This document shows, in pieces, positions 26,899-37,051 of a stretch of DNA of 37,996 bases. Source of the DNA: Sulfurovaceae bacterium (lineage in GTDB: Bacteria > Campylobacterota > Campylobacteria > Campylobacterales > Sulfurovaceae); assembly GCA_016744315.1 (NCBI GenBank), contig JADGER010000006.1:1-37996 (forward strand). The letters are read 5' to 3'. Below the pieces are notes generated by a model. The model worked only from the letters and a program-made list of their open reading frames with translations. It was not told where the DNA came from and did not search any database. Each line of letters opens with the position of its first letter. Within the stretch, counting starts at the first letter, position 1. The translations under genes were made by a program, and so were the position numbers.

Positions 26899-28112
26899 GT
26901 TCAGAAAAATCCTCTCTGAAAGCTATCAAATGTACCAACTGTGCTGCACCACTTAAGCTCCTTGGTGGTGGGCGTATTACTACTATTACTTGTGAATATT
27001 GTAATAGCCTTTTAGATATGAATGATGAATATAAGGTACTAGTACAGTTTAAGGATAAATATCGCCCTATTGTACCCTTTACACTCGGAATGCAAGGGAA
27101 GATTAAAGATATTGAGTGGATGATTATAGGCTGGATAGTCTATCGTACTCAAGACAAAGAAGAGTGGAGTGAGTTTTTTCTTTATTCTCCACTCTATGGA
27201 TATGCATGGCTTATTTATGAAGAGGGAGAACTCTTTTTTAGTAAAAGAGTTCGTGACTTTAAACTGCGTGAATGGATAGAGAAAAAAAAGTCCAAAACAA
27301 TATTCTATCAAAAAGGACATTACTTAGCCAAAGAAGAGTCATATTCTGCCAAAATTCATTTTGTCCAAGGAGAACTTAGTTTTATAGCTAAAGCTGGTGA
27401 TAGAGTCCAGTATTGGGATTATGTTGGTATCAGAAGAAAATCTTTATCAATAGAAAAAATAGATAATGAAATAGAAGTCTACCTCAATGAAAAACTTGAT
27501 CCACAAATAATATATAAAAGTTTTAAGGTCAAAGAGAAAGACCAAATCAAAGCCAAACAGGATCTGATAGATAAAGTATTTGAAGAAGAGAGTTTAGACA
27601 AGACTGAAAAGTCTTTTTCTTTTTTTAATATATGGATGCTCAATCTAGTAGCTATACTTTTTGTTGCTATTATTCTCTCATTTTTTATCAATACTACTCT
27701 TATCAACGAAAGTAGTACGCAAGCCTTTAGTAAAGAGTTTACAATTAGCTCTGATACATTTATAAGTACAATAGAACTCAAAGCCCCCTCCCCTAGAATT
27801 TTAAATACTTGTCGCTTAAGTCTCTATCAATCTAAGAAAAAGATTTTTGCTATTGATAAAAATAGTATTTTTCCTTATACTAAAGATTTTAGGTCTACTT
27901 GGGAAAAGGGTGATGATGAAGTTTTGATATATATTAAATTAGCAAAAGGTCAGTATCGTCTACAACTAGAACGCACAAAGGCTACTGCTCTTAAAAATAA
28001 TCAAAAGATTATTATAATTATTCAAGAGAGAGTTATGCGTCTATTCTATATAGTTCCTTTGTTTATACTAATGTTAATTATGCTATTTTTTACAAGGAGA
28101 AGGAATATATGA
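26895..28112 (+). CDS. DUF4178-like protein with zinc ribbon and C-terminal TM segments
   Basis: 'KCTNCAAPLKLLGGGRITTITCEYCNSLLDM'; 'WSEFFLYSPLYGYAWLIYEEGELFF'; two hydrophobic helices. 4-nt overlap with upstream gene. Confidence 0.7.
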   Translation: MSSEKSSLKAIKCTNCAAPLKLLGGGRITTITCEYCNSLLDMNDEYKVLVQFKDKYRPIVPFTLGMQGKIKDIEWMIIGWIVYRTQDKEEWSEFFLYSPLYGYAWLIYEEGELFFSKRVRDFKLREWIEKKKSKTIFYQKGHYLAKEESYSAKIHFVQGELSFIAKAGDRVQYWDYVGIRRKSLSIEKIDNEIEVYLNEKLDPQIIYKSFKVKEKDQIKAKQDLIDKVFEEESLDKTEKSFSFFNIWMLNLVAILFVAIILSFFINTTLINESSTQAFSKEFTISSDTFISTIELKAPSPRILNTCRLSLYQSKKKIFAIDKNSIFPYTKDFRSTWEKGDDEVLIYIKLAKGQYRLQLERTKATALKNNQKIIIIIQERVMRLFYIVPLFILMLIMLFFTRRRNI

Positions 28113-28294
28113 GTAAAATAATCTTGATACTCTTCTCTCTTCTTACCATAGGAAGTCTATTTATAACCTATAAAGGTAGTAACTTAGAGGGAATCAAAAC
28201 CCATTCAACACTCAAACAAGTCAGATCGAGCCATGCAGGAAGTTGGGGTGGTAGTAGTGGAAGTAGTAGCAGTGGATTTAGCTCGGGTAAATAA
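28109..28294 (+). CDS. Small protein: N-terminal hydrophobic segment, Gly/Ser/Trp tail
   Basis: 61 aa, 'MSKIILILFSLLTIGSLFITY...SSHAGSWGGSSGSSSSGFSSGK'; 4-nt overlap with upstream CDS. Confidence 0.65.
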   Translation: MSKIILILFSLLTIGSLFITYKGSNLEGIKTHSTLKQVRSSHAGSWGGSSGSSSSGFSSGK

Positions 28295-28310
28295 AATTTT
28301 AGGAGAAGAC

Positions 28311-28526
28311 ATGAATGAATCAACACTTATAGGACAGGTAAGCGGAACACTCTTATATGCATTTATAGGAACTGTTGTTTTTCTTATAGTTATATTTTTA
28401 ATAGAGAGTATTACAAAATTTTCTATTCAAAAACAGGTAGTAGAAGATGGAAATATAGCTGTTGCTATTGTATTAGCTTCAATTATAGCATCATTAGGCA
28501 TGATTGTCTCTTCTGCCATAGGTTAG
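28311..28526 (+). CDS. DUF350-like (YjfL-type) small membrane protein
   Basis: 'MNESTLIGQVSGTLLYAFIGTVVFLIVIFLIESITKFSIQKQVVEDGNIAVAIVLASIIASLGMIVSSAIG'. ATG 28311 after 'aggagaagac' is a better start than ORF-track 28233. Confidence 0.75.
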   Translation: MNESTLIGQVSGTLLYAFIGTVVFLIVIFLIESITKFSIQKQVVEDGNIAVAIVLASIIASLGMIVSSAIG

Positions 28527-28616
28527 AAGTGCTAGTTTTATCTTTTTCAAGATAGCTATTATTATTCTTAAGTATAATTGCATAATTATCCTCTCTAACA
28601 AACTTAAGGAGTCCAA

Positions 28617-29984
28617 ATGAGTCTCGTACATATCACTGTTGACAATACCAATATAGAGGTAGAAGATGGTGCATTACTTATTGATATACTACTTAACAAT
28701 AGTATCAAAATACCACACTTTTGTTACCATGAGGCATTAGGTGCAGATGGAAATTGCAGAATGTGCATGGTAGCCATAGAAGGACAAAAACGCCCACAAA
28801 TTGCTTGTGATACTTTTGTCAAAGAGGGAATGAAAGTCTTTACAAATAGCCCTATAATACAATCAGTACAACAAGATATACTAGAACTAGAGTTAATAAA
28901 CCATCCTATAGATTGTCCTGTATGTGACCAAGCAGGAGAGTGTAAACTTCAAGATTATTATATGGATTATGGTCTGAACCATTCCAAAGTAGAGGTAGCA
29001 GACAAAGTATCTCATAGCAAACATATAGACCTAGGTTCAGAAGTTATGTTAGACCAAGAACGATGTGTATTGTGTGCTAGATGTACTCGTTTTACCTCTG
29101 ATATTACCAAAACACACGAATTAGGTATTATAGGCAGAGCAGACCATGCCAGAGTCTCTACAATGCCAAACAAAAAACTTGACAATCCTTATGCTATGAA
29201 TATTGTAGATTTATGTCCTGTTGGTGCGTTAACAAGCAAAGATTTTAGATTTTCTCAGCGAACTTGGTTTCTCAAAAACACTTCTTCTATCTGCCATGGC
29301 TGTGCAACAGGATGTAATATCTCTATTGATCACAACAAAGAAAAGTATAAAGATGCCAAAATATACCGTTTTAGACCTCGAATAAATAAAGCTGTAAATG
29401 GACACTTTATCTGTGATACAGGACGACTAAGCTATAAACAACTCCAAGAAAATAGACAAGAAGAGATTAGCTATAATCAAAAAACTATAGAACAGTCTCT
29501 CGCTTTAGAAAATTTTCAAGAGCTAAAAGATAGCAGTAAAAATATCACTATTTTTGTAGATGCAAACCTCTACACAGAAGAATTAGAAGCAATCAAAGAA
29601 TATGCCAAGCAAATAAAAGCATCACTCTATTGTCCTTTAGATGTTTATCAAGATGAGAGCTTTGGCGATGAGTGGCTCAAATCATCTCAAAGAGTAGCCA
29701 ATGCTAAAGCCATAGAACTCTTAGATATTACAACAACTATATCTCCACTAGAAGAGATTGATCTCCTCATCAATTTCAACCACCCAAATCCACCCAAAGC
29801 AAAAAATAGTATATCATTTCAAACACATCAAAAACAAAAAGCAACTCTTATCTTCCCCTTAGCAGTATTTAGCGAAAGTAATGGAAGTATCATAAATAAA
29901 GATAATATCGTACAACAGTGCCAAAAAGCCATATTTAGAAACACCCCTATTCCAACAGCATTGGAGTGGTTAGAGGTGTTATAG
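28617..29984 (+). CDS. NuoG-like iron-sulfur protein (NADH dehydrogenase/hydrogenase diaphorase type)
   Basis: 2Fe-2S ferredoxin 'CYHEALGADGNCRMCMVAIEG', 'CPVCDQAGECKLQDYYMDYG', 'CVLCARCTRF', 'DLCPVGALTSKDFRF', 'CHGCATGCNISID'. Confidence 0.85.
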   Translation: MSLVHITVDNTNIEVEDGALLIDILLNNSIKIPHFCYHEALGADGNCRMCMVAIEGQKRPQIACDTFVKEGMKVFTNSPIIQSVQQDILELELINHPIDCPVCDQAGECKLQDYYMDYGLNHSKVEVADKVSHSKHIDLGSEVMLDQERCVLCARCTRFTSDITKTHELGIIGRADHARVSTMPNKKLDNPYAMNIVDLCPVGALTSKDFRFSQRTWFLKNTSSICHGCATGCNISIDHNKEKYKDAKIYRFRPRINKAVNGHFICDTGRLSYKQLQENRQEEISYNQKTIEQSLALENFQELKDSSKNITIFVDANLYTEELEAIKEYAKQIKASLYCPLDVYQDESFGDEWLKSSQRVANAKAIELLDITTTISPLEEIDLLINFNHPNPPKAKNSISFQTHQKQKATLIFPLAVFSESNGSIINKDNIVQQCQKAIFRNTPIPTALEWLEVL

Positions 29985-30018
29985 AACTTTTTATAGGATG
30001 GGAGAAAATCCCACCAAA

Positions 30019-30300
30019 TTAGTTTATCATATAATCAATTACTATTGAAATAGATATTGCGATAATACCTATTCTAAAACTTATAATTCTGATCTTTGTT
30101 GCGTAATATTGATGCCATGTATTATTAATAAACTTTTGTTCTATAGAAGAACGAGACTCTTTTAGTTTTTCTGAAACACGAAAATATTTTTCTCTTCTTT
30201 TTTTGTTCATAAAGTCAGCACTAAGAAATTGTGAACAAAACATAACTAAACTAGTTAGCAAAAATAAAAATCCTACTAAATTTAATATATTAATAAGCAT
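30019..30300 (-). CDS. Small membrane protein of unknown function
   Basis: 93 aa with two hydrophobic helices in an otherwise unoccupied interval. Confidence 0.5.
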   Translation of the reverse strand: MLINILNLVGFLFLLTSLVMFCSQFLSADFMNKKRREKYFRVSEKLKESRSSIEQKFINNTWHQYYATKIRIISFRIGIIAISISIVIDYMIN

Positions 30301-30318
30301 AACTTCTATTTTGAACCA

Positions 30319-31125
30319 TCAACTCATCTTCTCTTTTTGGTTAAATTTCTCTTGGAGATAATCACTCAGAAGTATTAAAGAGAAGGTAATCAAAAATATC
30401 ATAAATCCGGGGAAGAAGCTTACCCACCAAGCTATTTGCATTATTGATTTACCATCACTTAGTATACTTCCCCAACTCATATTTGGTGGGGTTACTCCTA
30501 AACCTAAGTAGCTAAGTCCACTCTCTGCTAATATTGCACCACTTACTCCAAAAGTAAAACTTACCAAGAAAATAGGTGCAAGAAGAGGAATAAAATATTT
30601 GAATATAATTTTGAGCCTAGGAACTTTGGCTACAGTGAGAATTTTAATAAAAGGTTGTGTGGCTATACGGTAGCTTTCTGCACGGATAAGTCTAGAAGTT
30701 CCCATCCATCCTGTAATAGAAATAACAATAATAAGAATAGGTGTTGATGCAGAAATATAACTAGCAAGAGCAAGAAGCAAGAAAAATGTGGGGAAAGTCA
30801 AAAATAGGTCTACTATTATAATAAAACTTTTATCAAAATTTCCTCGTAAATATCCTGCACTCACTCCCAAAATTAATCCTATTAACGAGGCTATTACAGC
30901 AGATCCCACACCAATAATCAAAGATACCTGTCCTCCTTGCATAATACGAGCAAGCATATCTCTACCAAGTCTATCTGTCCCCATAAGGTGTTCTAGGCTT
31001 GGTGCTTGGAGTATGGTATTTGGATTGAGTTCAAAAGGAGAGTGAGCATAAAAAAGAGGAGCTACAAATACTAAAAGAAATATCCCAATAATAATATTAA
31101 GACTAATTGTAGCTCTTTTGAGCAT
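30319..31125 (-). CDS. ABC transporter permease (DppC/OppC family)
   Basis: 'LMGTDRLGRDMLARIMQGGQVSLIIGVGSAVIASLIG', 'AILAESGLSYLGLGVTPPNMSWGSILSDGK'. Confidence 0.9.
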   Translation of the reverse strand: MLKRATISLNIIIGIFLLVFVAPLFYAHSPFELNPNTILQAPSLEHLMGTDRLGRDMLARIMQGGQVSLIIGVGSAVIASLIGLILGVSAGYLRGNFDKSFIIIVDLFLTFPTFFLLLALASYISASTPILIIVISITGWMGTSRLIRAESYRIATQPFIKILTVAKVPRLKIIFKYFIPLLAPIFLVSFTFGVSGAILAESGLSYLGLGVTPPNMSWGSILSDGKSIMQIAWWVSFFPGFMIFLITFSLILLSDYLQEKFNQKEKMS

Positions 31126-31128
31126 TTT

Positions 31129-31737
31129 TTATGCCTCTTGTGGACGAAAATAACTCATAGTACTTCTACCAAATTTTTTGCGTTTGACAAGCTCTAATTT
31201 TCCTATTGTTTGTGGCATATCAAGCTGTGTCATATGTTCTACTATAACCATTTCACACATACTTGTATCAATAGCTTCCATAAGCTCTATAGTCTTATCA
31301 TAAACCTCATCCATACCATCACGAGTTGCAAAAGGTGGATCAAAATAAAAATAAGTTTTTTGAGTACTTCGTTTAAGAGACTCTAATACTATAGAAAACT
31401 TCTCAAAGCTATCACCAAAAAGTACATTACAATGCGTTGCTTTAAGCGTTTTTATATTCTGTTGCAAAGTCTTGTATGCTATTTTATTATATTCAATAAA
31501 ATAACACTCACTTGCACCACGACTTATAGCTTCTAACCCCACAGAACCACTTCCAGCAAATACTTCAACAAAGTTTTTGTCTATAATATCAAACTGCAAA
31601 GTGTTAAATAGTGACTCTTTAAGTATAGACTTAGAGCTTCGTGTAGTGCTAATATCAGGAATCTCTATAGTTCGACCCTTATATTTTCCACCAATTATTG
31701 TTGTTGTAAATAGTTTTATTTTATCATTTTTTTTCAT
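31129..31737 (-). CDS. rsmD: 16S rRNA (guanine966-N2)-methyltransferase
   Basis: 'IIGGKYKGRTIEIPD...TRSSKSILKESLFNTLQFDIIDKNFVEVFAGSGSVGLEAISRGA', 'YFYFDPPF'. Confidence 0.9.
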   Translation of the reverse strand: MKKNDKIKLFTTTIIGGKYKGRTIEIPDISTTRSSKSILKESLFNTLQFDIIDKNFVEVFAGSGSVGLEAISRGASECYFIEYNKIAYKTLQQNIKTLKATHCNVLFGDSFEKFSIVLESLKRSTQKTYFYFDPPFATRDGMDEVYDKTIELMEAIDTSMCEMVIVEHMTQLDMPQTIGKLELVKRKKFGRSTMSYFRPQEA

Positions 31738-31749
31738 AAAAGGATTTTA

Positions 31750-33678
31750 TCATATTAAGGCTTTAACCCTCAGATATATCACTCCTAGTGGTGGAAGTGT
31801 CAGTGATATTGAGTGTTCTTTATTATGCATAGCAATAGCTTCAGACTTAAGTACTCCACTATTACCTATATTCCAACCATGATAATACTCTGATTGAGAA
31901 TTAAATATCTCTTCATACTCTCCTTCATATGGCACACCTATACGATAAGAACTATGCGTTGCATCAGCAAAATTACAAATAATAATAATACTTTCACTAG
32001 GTGTATCACTCTTACGAATAAAACTTAGACAATTATGTGCATAATCTCCATCTTCTATCCACTCAAAGCCTTCTCTTTTTTCATCATATTGATGCAAGGC
32101 TCTCTCTTTGATATAAATAGCATTCAAATCTGAAAGCATTTTTTTGAGTTGAGAATGAAATGGATTATCTAACAGATGCCAATCAAGACCTTTTTCATAA
32201 TTCCACTCAGCATACTGTCCAAACTCTCCACCCATAAACAAGAGCTTTTTCCCTGGATGAGCCATCATATAGGCATACATAGCACGCAAGTTAGCAAACT
32301 TCTGCTCTTGTGAACCTGGCATTTTATTGATAAGAGAGCCTTTCATATGAACAACCTCATCATGGCTTAGAGGCAACATGAAATTCTCATCAAAGGCATA
32401 CCACATACTAAAAGTTATATGCTTATGGTGAAATGCTCTATAAATAGGGTCAAAACCATTATATTTAAGCGTATCATGCATCCAACCCATATTCCATTTA
32501 AATCCAAATCCTAAACCACCCAAATGTACAGGACCTGTAACCATAGGCCATGCTGTAGATTCTTCGGCTATCATCATAATATCAGGGAACTCTGCATAGA
32601 CAGAAGTATTCAGATGCTGAAGAAAATCCACGGCTTCTAGGTTTTCATTACCTCCATGCTTATTAGGAATCCATTCACCCTCTTCTCTTGCATAATCAAG
32701 ATGAAGCATAGAAGCCACAGCATCGACACGAATACCATCAATATGATACTTCTCTAGCCAAAACATTGCAGAAGAGATCAAAAAAGCTTTTACCTCGTTG
32801 CGTCCATAGTTAAAGATTATACTTCCCCACTCAGGGTGAAAACCTTGTTTTGGATCATCATGCTCATACAAGGCTGTTCCATCAAAGTTAATAAGCCCAT
32901 GCATATCTACAGCAAAATGAGAAGGAACCCAATCCATAATAACACCAATATCGTTTTGATGTAACAAGTCTATAAGGTACATCAAATCCTCAGGCTCTCC
33001 AAAGCGTGCAGTAGATGCAAAATATCCAACTACTTGATAACCCCAAGACCCACGGTATGGAAACTCTGTAAGAGGCATGAATTCTACATGCGTATAATTC
33101 ATCTCTTTAAGATATGGAACTAACTCATCTGCTACTTCTCGATAAGTTAGATAACGATTCTCTTCTTCTGTTTTGCGTTTCCAAGACCCCATATGCATTT
33201 CATAAATACTCACAGGTGCGTCATGGGCATTATTTTTATGGCGTTTTTCCATCCACTCACTATCTTCCCATTTATAAGTATCTAAACCCCAAATACGAGA
33301 TGCTGAATTAGATGGTTTTTCACTATAAAAAGCATAAGGATCACTCTTTTCATGCACTATGTCATGATGCTTTGAAACAATATGGTACTTATAAGTTACG
33401 CCTATTTCTATTCCTTCTATAAAACCTTCCCATATACCCGAATCATCTTCTCGCAATTGCAAAGGATGCATATCTATTGTATAGTCATTAAAATCCCCAC
33501 GCACACAAATAGTGTCTGCACTCGGTGCCCATACAGCAAAATAAACCCCTGCTACACCATCTACTGTCATAGGATGCGATCCCATTTTTTCATACAGCTT
33601 TGTATGATTTCCTTGTTTGAAAAGGTAAATATCTAAATCAGTGAAACGGGTGGTCTTATAGTGAATATTATATAACAT
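31750..33678 (-). CDS. glgB: 1,4-alpha-glucan branching enzyme
   Basis: 'HFMPLTEFPYRGSWGYQVVGYFA'-like region, 'DGIRVDAVASMLHLDY', 'MIAEESTAWP', 'LPLSHDEVVHMKGSL', 'LFMGGEFGQYAEWNY'. Confidence 0.95.
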   Translation of the reverse strand: MLYNIHYKTTRFTDLDIYLFKQGNHTKLYEKMGSHPMTVDGVAGVYFAVWAPSADTICVRGDFNDYTIDMHPLQLREDDSGIWEGFIEGIEIGVTYKYHIVSKHHDIVHEKSDPYAFYSEKPSNSASRIWGLDTYKWEDSEWMEKRHKNNAHDAPVSIYEMHMGSWKRKTEEENRYLTYREVADELVPYLKEMNYTHVEFMPLTEFPYRGSWGYQVVGYFASTARFGEPEDLMYLIDLLHQNDIGVIMDWVPSHFAVDMHGLINFDGTALYEHDDPKQGFHPEWGSIIFNYGRNEVKAFLISSAMFWLEKYHIDGIRVDAVASMLHLDYAREEGEWIPNKHGGNENLEAVDFLQHLNTSVYAEFPDIMMIAEESTAWPMVTGPVHLGGLGFGFKWNMGWMHDTLKYNGFDPIYRAFHHKHITFSMWYAFDENFMLPLSHDEVVHMKGSLINKMPGSQEQKFANLRAMYAYMMAHPGKKLLFMGGEFGQYAEWNYEKGLDWHLLDNPFHSQLKKMLSDLNAIYIKERALHQYDEKREGFEWIEDGDYAHNCLSFIRKSDTPSESIIIICNFADATHSSYRIGVPYEGEYEEIFNSQSEYYHGWNIGNSGVLKSEAIAMHNKEHSISLTLPPLGVIYLRVKALI

Positions 33679-33809
33679 AATTATACTCCTTATTTTTGGT
33701 AAACTCTTCTTTGGAATACTTAAAAAACAGTATTCTACGCTCTGTTTTTCATAACTTATCTTTACTTTATAGCGATTATAGCTATAATAACCAAAAAGGA
33801 AGTAGCCTT

Positions 33810-34235
33810 ATGAATATAAATGTAGTCTGTCCTCACTGTCTTAAAGTCAATCGTATACCCAAAAAAGAGAACTATACCAAAGCAAACTGTGGTGAGTGTA
33901 AACACTCTCTTCTTAATAATAAACCCCTAGAAGCTGATAGCAGTAGTTTAGAACTCTTTATACTCAATAGCGATATTCCTGTAGTTGTTGATTTTTGGGC
34001 TCCTTGGTGTGGACCATGTCTTTCTATGGCTCCTTCCTTTGAAGAAGCTTCAAAAGCAATGTCTTTGCAAGCTCAGTTTCTTAAAGTTGATACACAAGCA
34101 CAGCAACAACTAGGTGCAAAATATCAAATCCAAAGTATTCCCACGATGATTATCTTTAAAGATGGCAAAGAAAAAGATAGAGTCAGTGGTGCTTTGAGTA
34201 GTCAAAGAATTCAAAACTGGGTAAATCAGCAATGA
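33810..34235 (+). CDS. Thioredoxin (TrxC-like, N-terminal zinc-binding)
   Basis: 'VVCPHCLKVNRIP...CGECKHSLL' and 'VVDFWAPWCGPCLSMAP'. ATG 33810 preferred over ORF-track 33696. Confidence 0.9.
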   Translation: MNINVVCPHCLKVNRIPKKENYTKANCGECKHSLLNNKPLEADSSSLELFILNSDIPVVVDFWAPWCGPCLSMAPSFEEASKAMSLQAQFLKVDTQAQQQLGAKYQIQSIPTMIIFKDGKEKDRVSGALSSQRIQNWVNQQ

Positions 34236-34543
34236 GAAAAATAGTATATATTTTTACAATCATTGCCCTAGCCTCACTCTTTTCTTACGCTGATGCAACA
34301 AAAGGGCAAAGACTCTATAAACACAAACTTAGAAAAGGATGCCAATATTCAGGTCTAAAGTTTGCAAGAACTTATACACAATCCCAATGGAAAGAGTTAT
34401 ATGACAAAGGTCTCTTTCCAGAAAAAACAAAAGAGTTATGCCCCAAAATAGACCTAGAAAAAATGAACAAAAAATGGTGGAAAGATATTTATGATTTTAC
34501 TTATGAGTATGCAAAAGATAGTGGAAATGTTCCTAGCTGCTGA
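34232..34543 (+). CDS. Small secreted cytochrome-c-like protein lacking a CxxCH motif
   Basis: Signal peptide; '[33 protein letters not shown]...LCPK...[16 protein letters not shown]'; 4-nt overlap with the thioredoxin gene. Confidence 0.6.
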   Translation: MRKIVYIFTIIALASLFSYADATKGQRLYKHKLRKGCQYSGLKFARTYTQSQWKELYDKGLFPEKTKELCPKIDLEKMNKKWWKDIYDFTYEYAKDSGNVPSC

Positions 34544-34611
34544 GGTATTCTAATCTCTCAACCAAACTTAGATATAATCACTCCAAAATTATAAATTATG
34601 AGGATAGCCAC

Positions 34612-36378
34612 TTGAGAACACATTATTGTGCCCAAATAAATGAAGAACATATAGACCAAGAGATTACTGTTAGTGGATGGGTTGCTAGCCGTCGTGACCA
34701 TGGGGGAGTTGTATTTATCGACCTCAGAGACAAAGATCAAGTTCTCCAACTTGTATGTGACCCAGAAGATAGTCCTTCCGCACATAAACTAGCTGAAGAG
34801 ATTAGAGATCAATTTGTATTGATAGTCACAGGGAAAGTTCGTGCTAGAGGAGAAGGATTAGAAAATCCTAATCTTAAAACAGGAAAAGTTGAAATCGTAG
34901 TAGATACAATGATTATCGAAAACCGTTCACTTCCTATGCCTTTTGATCTTGGTGATGAGAGAGTCAATGAAGAAATTAGACTCAAATATCGTTACCTAGA
35001 GATGCGTACACAAAAATCTTATGATATTTTTAAACTCCGTTCAAAAGTTACAATGGCAGCAAGAAATACACTTGATGAGCTAGGTTTTTTAGAAGTTGAA
35101 ACTCCTATTATCACAAAATCTACTCCTGAAGGTGCTAGAGATTATCTTGTGCCAAGTCGTGTACATGGTGGAGAATTTTATGCACTTCCACAATCACCAC
35201 AACTTTTTAAACAACTCTTAATGGTTGGTGGATTTGACCGTTATTTCCAAATTGCTAAATGTTTTAGAGATGAAGATTTGCGTGCAGATAGACAGCCTGA
35301 GTTTACACAAATAGATGTAGAAATGAGCTTTTGTGACCAAGAAGATGTTATCACTGTAGCAGAAAAACTTATTTATGATATATTTACACAAAATGGACAT
35401 ACTGTTCCTAGCCAATTTAACCGTATTACTCACTCTGAAGCAATGGAAAAATATGGTTCTGATAAGCCAGATATGCGTTATAACCTAGCAATGGTTGATG
35501 TTATTGATATTTTTGAACGATGTGATAATGAAATATTCTCAAATATTGCAAAAGCTCCAAAGAAAAACCGTATCAAAGCACTTAAAGTTCCAAAAGGTGA
35601 TGAGATATTCTCAAAACGACAGATGAAAGGTTTTGAAGATTATGTCAAAAAATTTGGTGCTGGTGGCTTAGGCTATTTCCAAATGAAAGAAGATGGACTC
35701 AAAGGACCTTTGACTAAATTCTTTACAGAAGAAGATATAGAGCTTCTTATCAAAAGATGTGAACTCCAAGTAGGAGATGCTGTATTCTTTGGTGCTGGTG
35801 ATAAAAAAATAGTTCTTGATTATATGGGTCGTTTCCGTATCTATCTCGCACAACTTATGGATATTATCCCAAAAGATGTATTTGAATTCTTATGGGTTAT
35901 GGATTTCCCTATGTTTGAGGTAGAAGAAGGAAAGGTTAAAGCCCTTCACCATCCATTTACTATGCCAAAAATGTCAGAAAAAGGTACACTTGATTATGAT
36001 GATATAGAAGAGATAGAATCTATTGCTTATGATATTGTCCTCAATGGTACAGAGCTAGGTGGTGGCTCTATTCGTATTCATAAAGAAGCTATCCAAGAAG
36101 AGATATTTAAACTCCTTGGCATAGAAGAAGAAGAAGCTCAAGATAAATTTGGATTCTTATTAGACGCACTCAAATTTGGCGCACCTCCACATGGTGGTTT
36201 TGCTATGGGTCTTGATAGAATGATTATGCTTATGGCAGGTACTGATAGTATCCGTGATGTTATAGCATTTCCAAAAACACAAAAAGCCCAATGTCTGCTT
36301 ACACAAGCACCAAGTCCTGTAGATGCACAACAACTCAAAGATTTAAGTCTCAGAGTTAGACAAACACCAACAGAATAG
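34612..36378 (+). CDS. aspS: Aspartyl-tRNA synthetase (TTG start)
   Basis: '[32 protein letters not shown]', '[23 protein letters not shown]', '[15 protein letters not shown]'. Confidence 0.96.
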   Translation: MRTHYCAQINEEHIDQEITVSGWVASRRDHGGVVFIDLRDKDQVLQLVCDPEDSPSAHKLAEEIRDQFVLIVTGKVRARGEGLENPNLKTGKVEIVVDTMIIENRSLPMPFDLGDERVNEEIRLKYRYLEMRTQKSYDIFKLRSKVTMAARNTLDELGFLEVETPIITKSTPEGARDYLVPSRVHGGEFYALPQSPQLFKQLLMVGGFDRYFQIAKCFRDEDLRADRQPEFTQIDVEMSFCDQEDVITVAEKLIYDIFTQNGHTVPSQFNRITHSEAMEKYGSDKPDMRYNLAMVDVIDIFERCDNEIFSNIAKAPKKNRIKALKVPKGDEIFSKRQMKGFEDYVKKFGAGGLGYFQMKEDGLKGPLTKFFTEEDIELLIKRCELQVGDAVFFGAGDKKIVLDYMGRFRIYLAQLMDIIPKDVFEFLWVMDFPMFEVEEGKVKALHHPFTMPKMSEKGTLDYDDIEEIESIAYDIVLNGTELGGGSIRIHKEAIQEEIFKLLGIEEEEAQDKFGFLLDALKFGAPPHGGFAMGLDRMIMLMAGTDSIRDVIAFPKTQKAQCLLTQAPSPVDAQQLKDLSLRVRQTPTE

Positions 36379-36413
36379 TACCAATTACTCAACCAAACAA
36401 AAAGGAACATATA

Positions 36414-37007
36414 ATGAAAAAACTCTTTCTTATCATCGGAGCCCCTGGTTCTGGTAAAACAACTGACGCTAGTATTATTGCACAAAATCATAGTGATAGT
36501 ATAGTACACTACTCTACAGGTGATATGCTTCGTGAAGAAGTAGCAAGTGGTAGTGAACTTGGTAAAACAATAGATGGCTTTATAGCAAAAGGGGCGTTAG
36601 TTCCACTTAACATTATTATTGATACAATTATTTCTGCTATCAATAATGCACCTGTAGATGTTGTTTTGATTGATGGGTATCCAAGAAGTACAGAACAGAT
36701 GACAGCACTTGATGAAATTTTATCAAACCAAAGTGATATTGAACTTGTTTCGGTTATTGAAGTTCGAGTAAGTCAAGCTGTAGCACAAGAGCGTATTTTG
36801 GGTCGTGCTGCTGATGCAAAAGAGGGTGAAGAACGAAGTGATGATAGTATGGATGTATTCTTTGATAGAATGAAAATCTATACAGACCCACTAGAAGAAA
36901 TTCAAGCTTTCTATACACAAAAAGCTCTCCTAGAAGTTATTAGTGGTGAAAGAACTCTTGAAGAAGTTGTAGAAGATATGCAAGCATTTATCCAAAGCAA
37001 AATATAA
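36414..37007 (+). CDS. adk: Adenylate kinase
   Basis: 'LFLIIGAPGSGKTTDASIIA', 'HYSTGDMLREEVASGSELG', 'LIDGYPRS'. Confidence 0.9.
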   Translation: MKKLFLIIGAPGSGKTTDASIIAQNHSDSIVHYSTGDMLREEVASGSELGKTIDGFIAKGALVPLNIIIDTIISAINNAPVDVVLIDGYPRSTEQMTALDEILSNQSDIELVSVIEVRVSQAVAQERILGRAADAKEGEERSDDSMDVFFDRMKIYTDPLEEIQAFYTQKALLEVISGERTLEEVVEDMQAFIQSKI

Positions 37008-37022
37008 TACCTCTACTCTAGC

Positions 37023-37050
37023 AAAATCCTGAAGTACCTTCAGGATTTTT
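37023..37050. terminator. Bidirectional terminator between adk and pta
   Basis: aaaatcctgaag-tac-cttcaggatttt: perfect 12-bp inverted repeat with T tract, between convergent genes. Confidence 0.88.
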
Positions 37051-37051
37051 T

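Noticed and set aside
36138-36509. 123-aa minus-strand ORF over the aspS/adk junction
   Set aside because: Antisense to two essential genes; no domain support.
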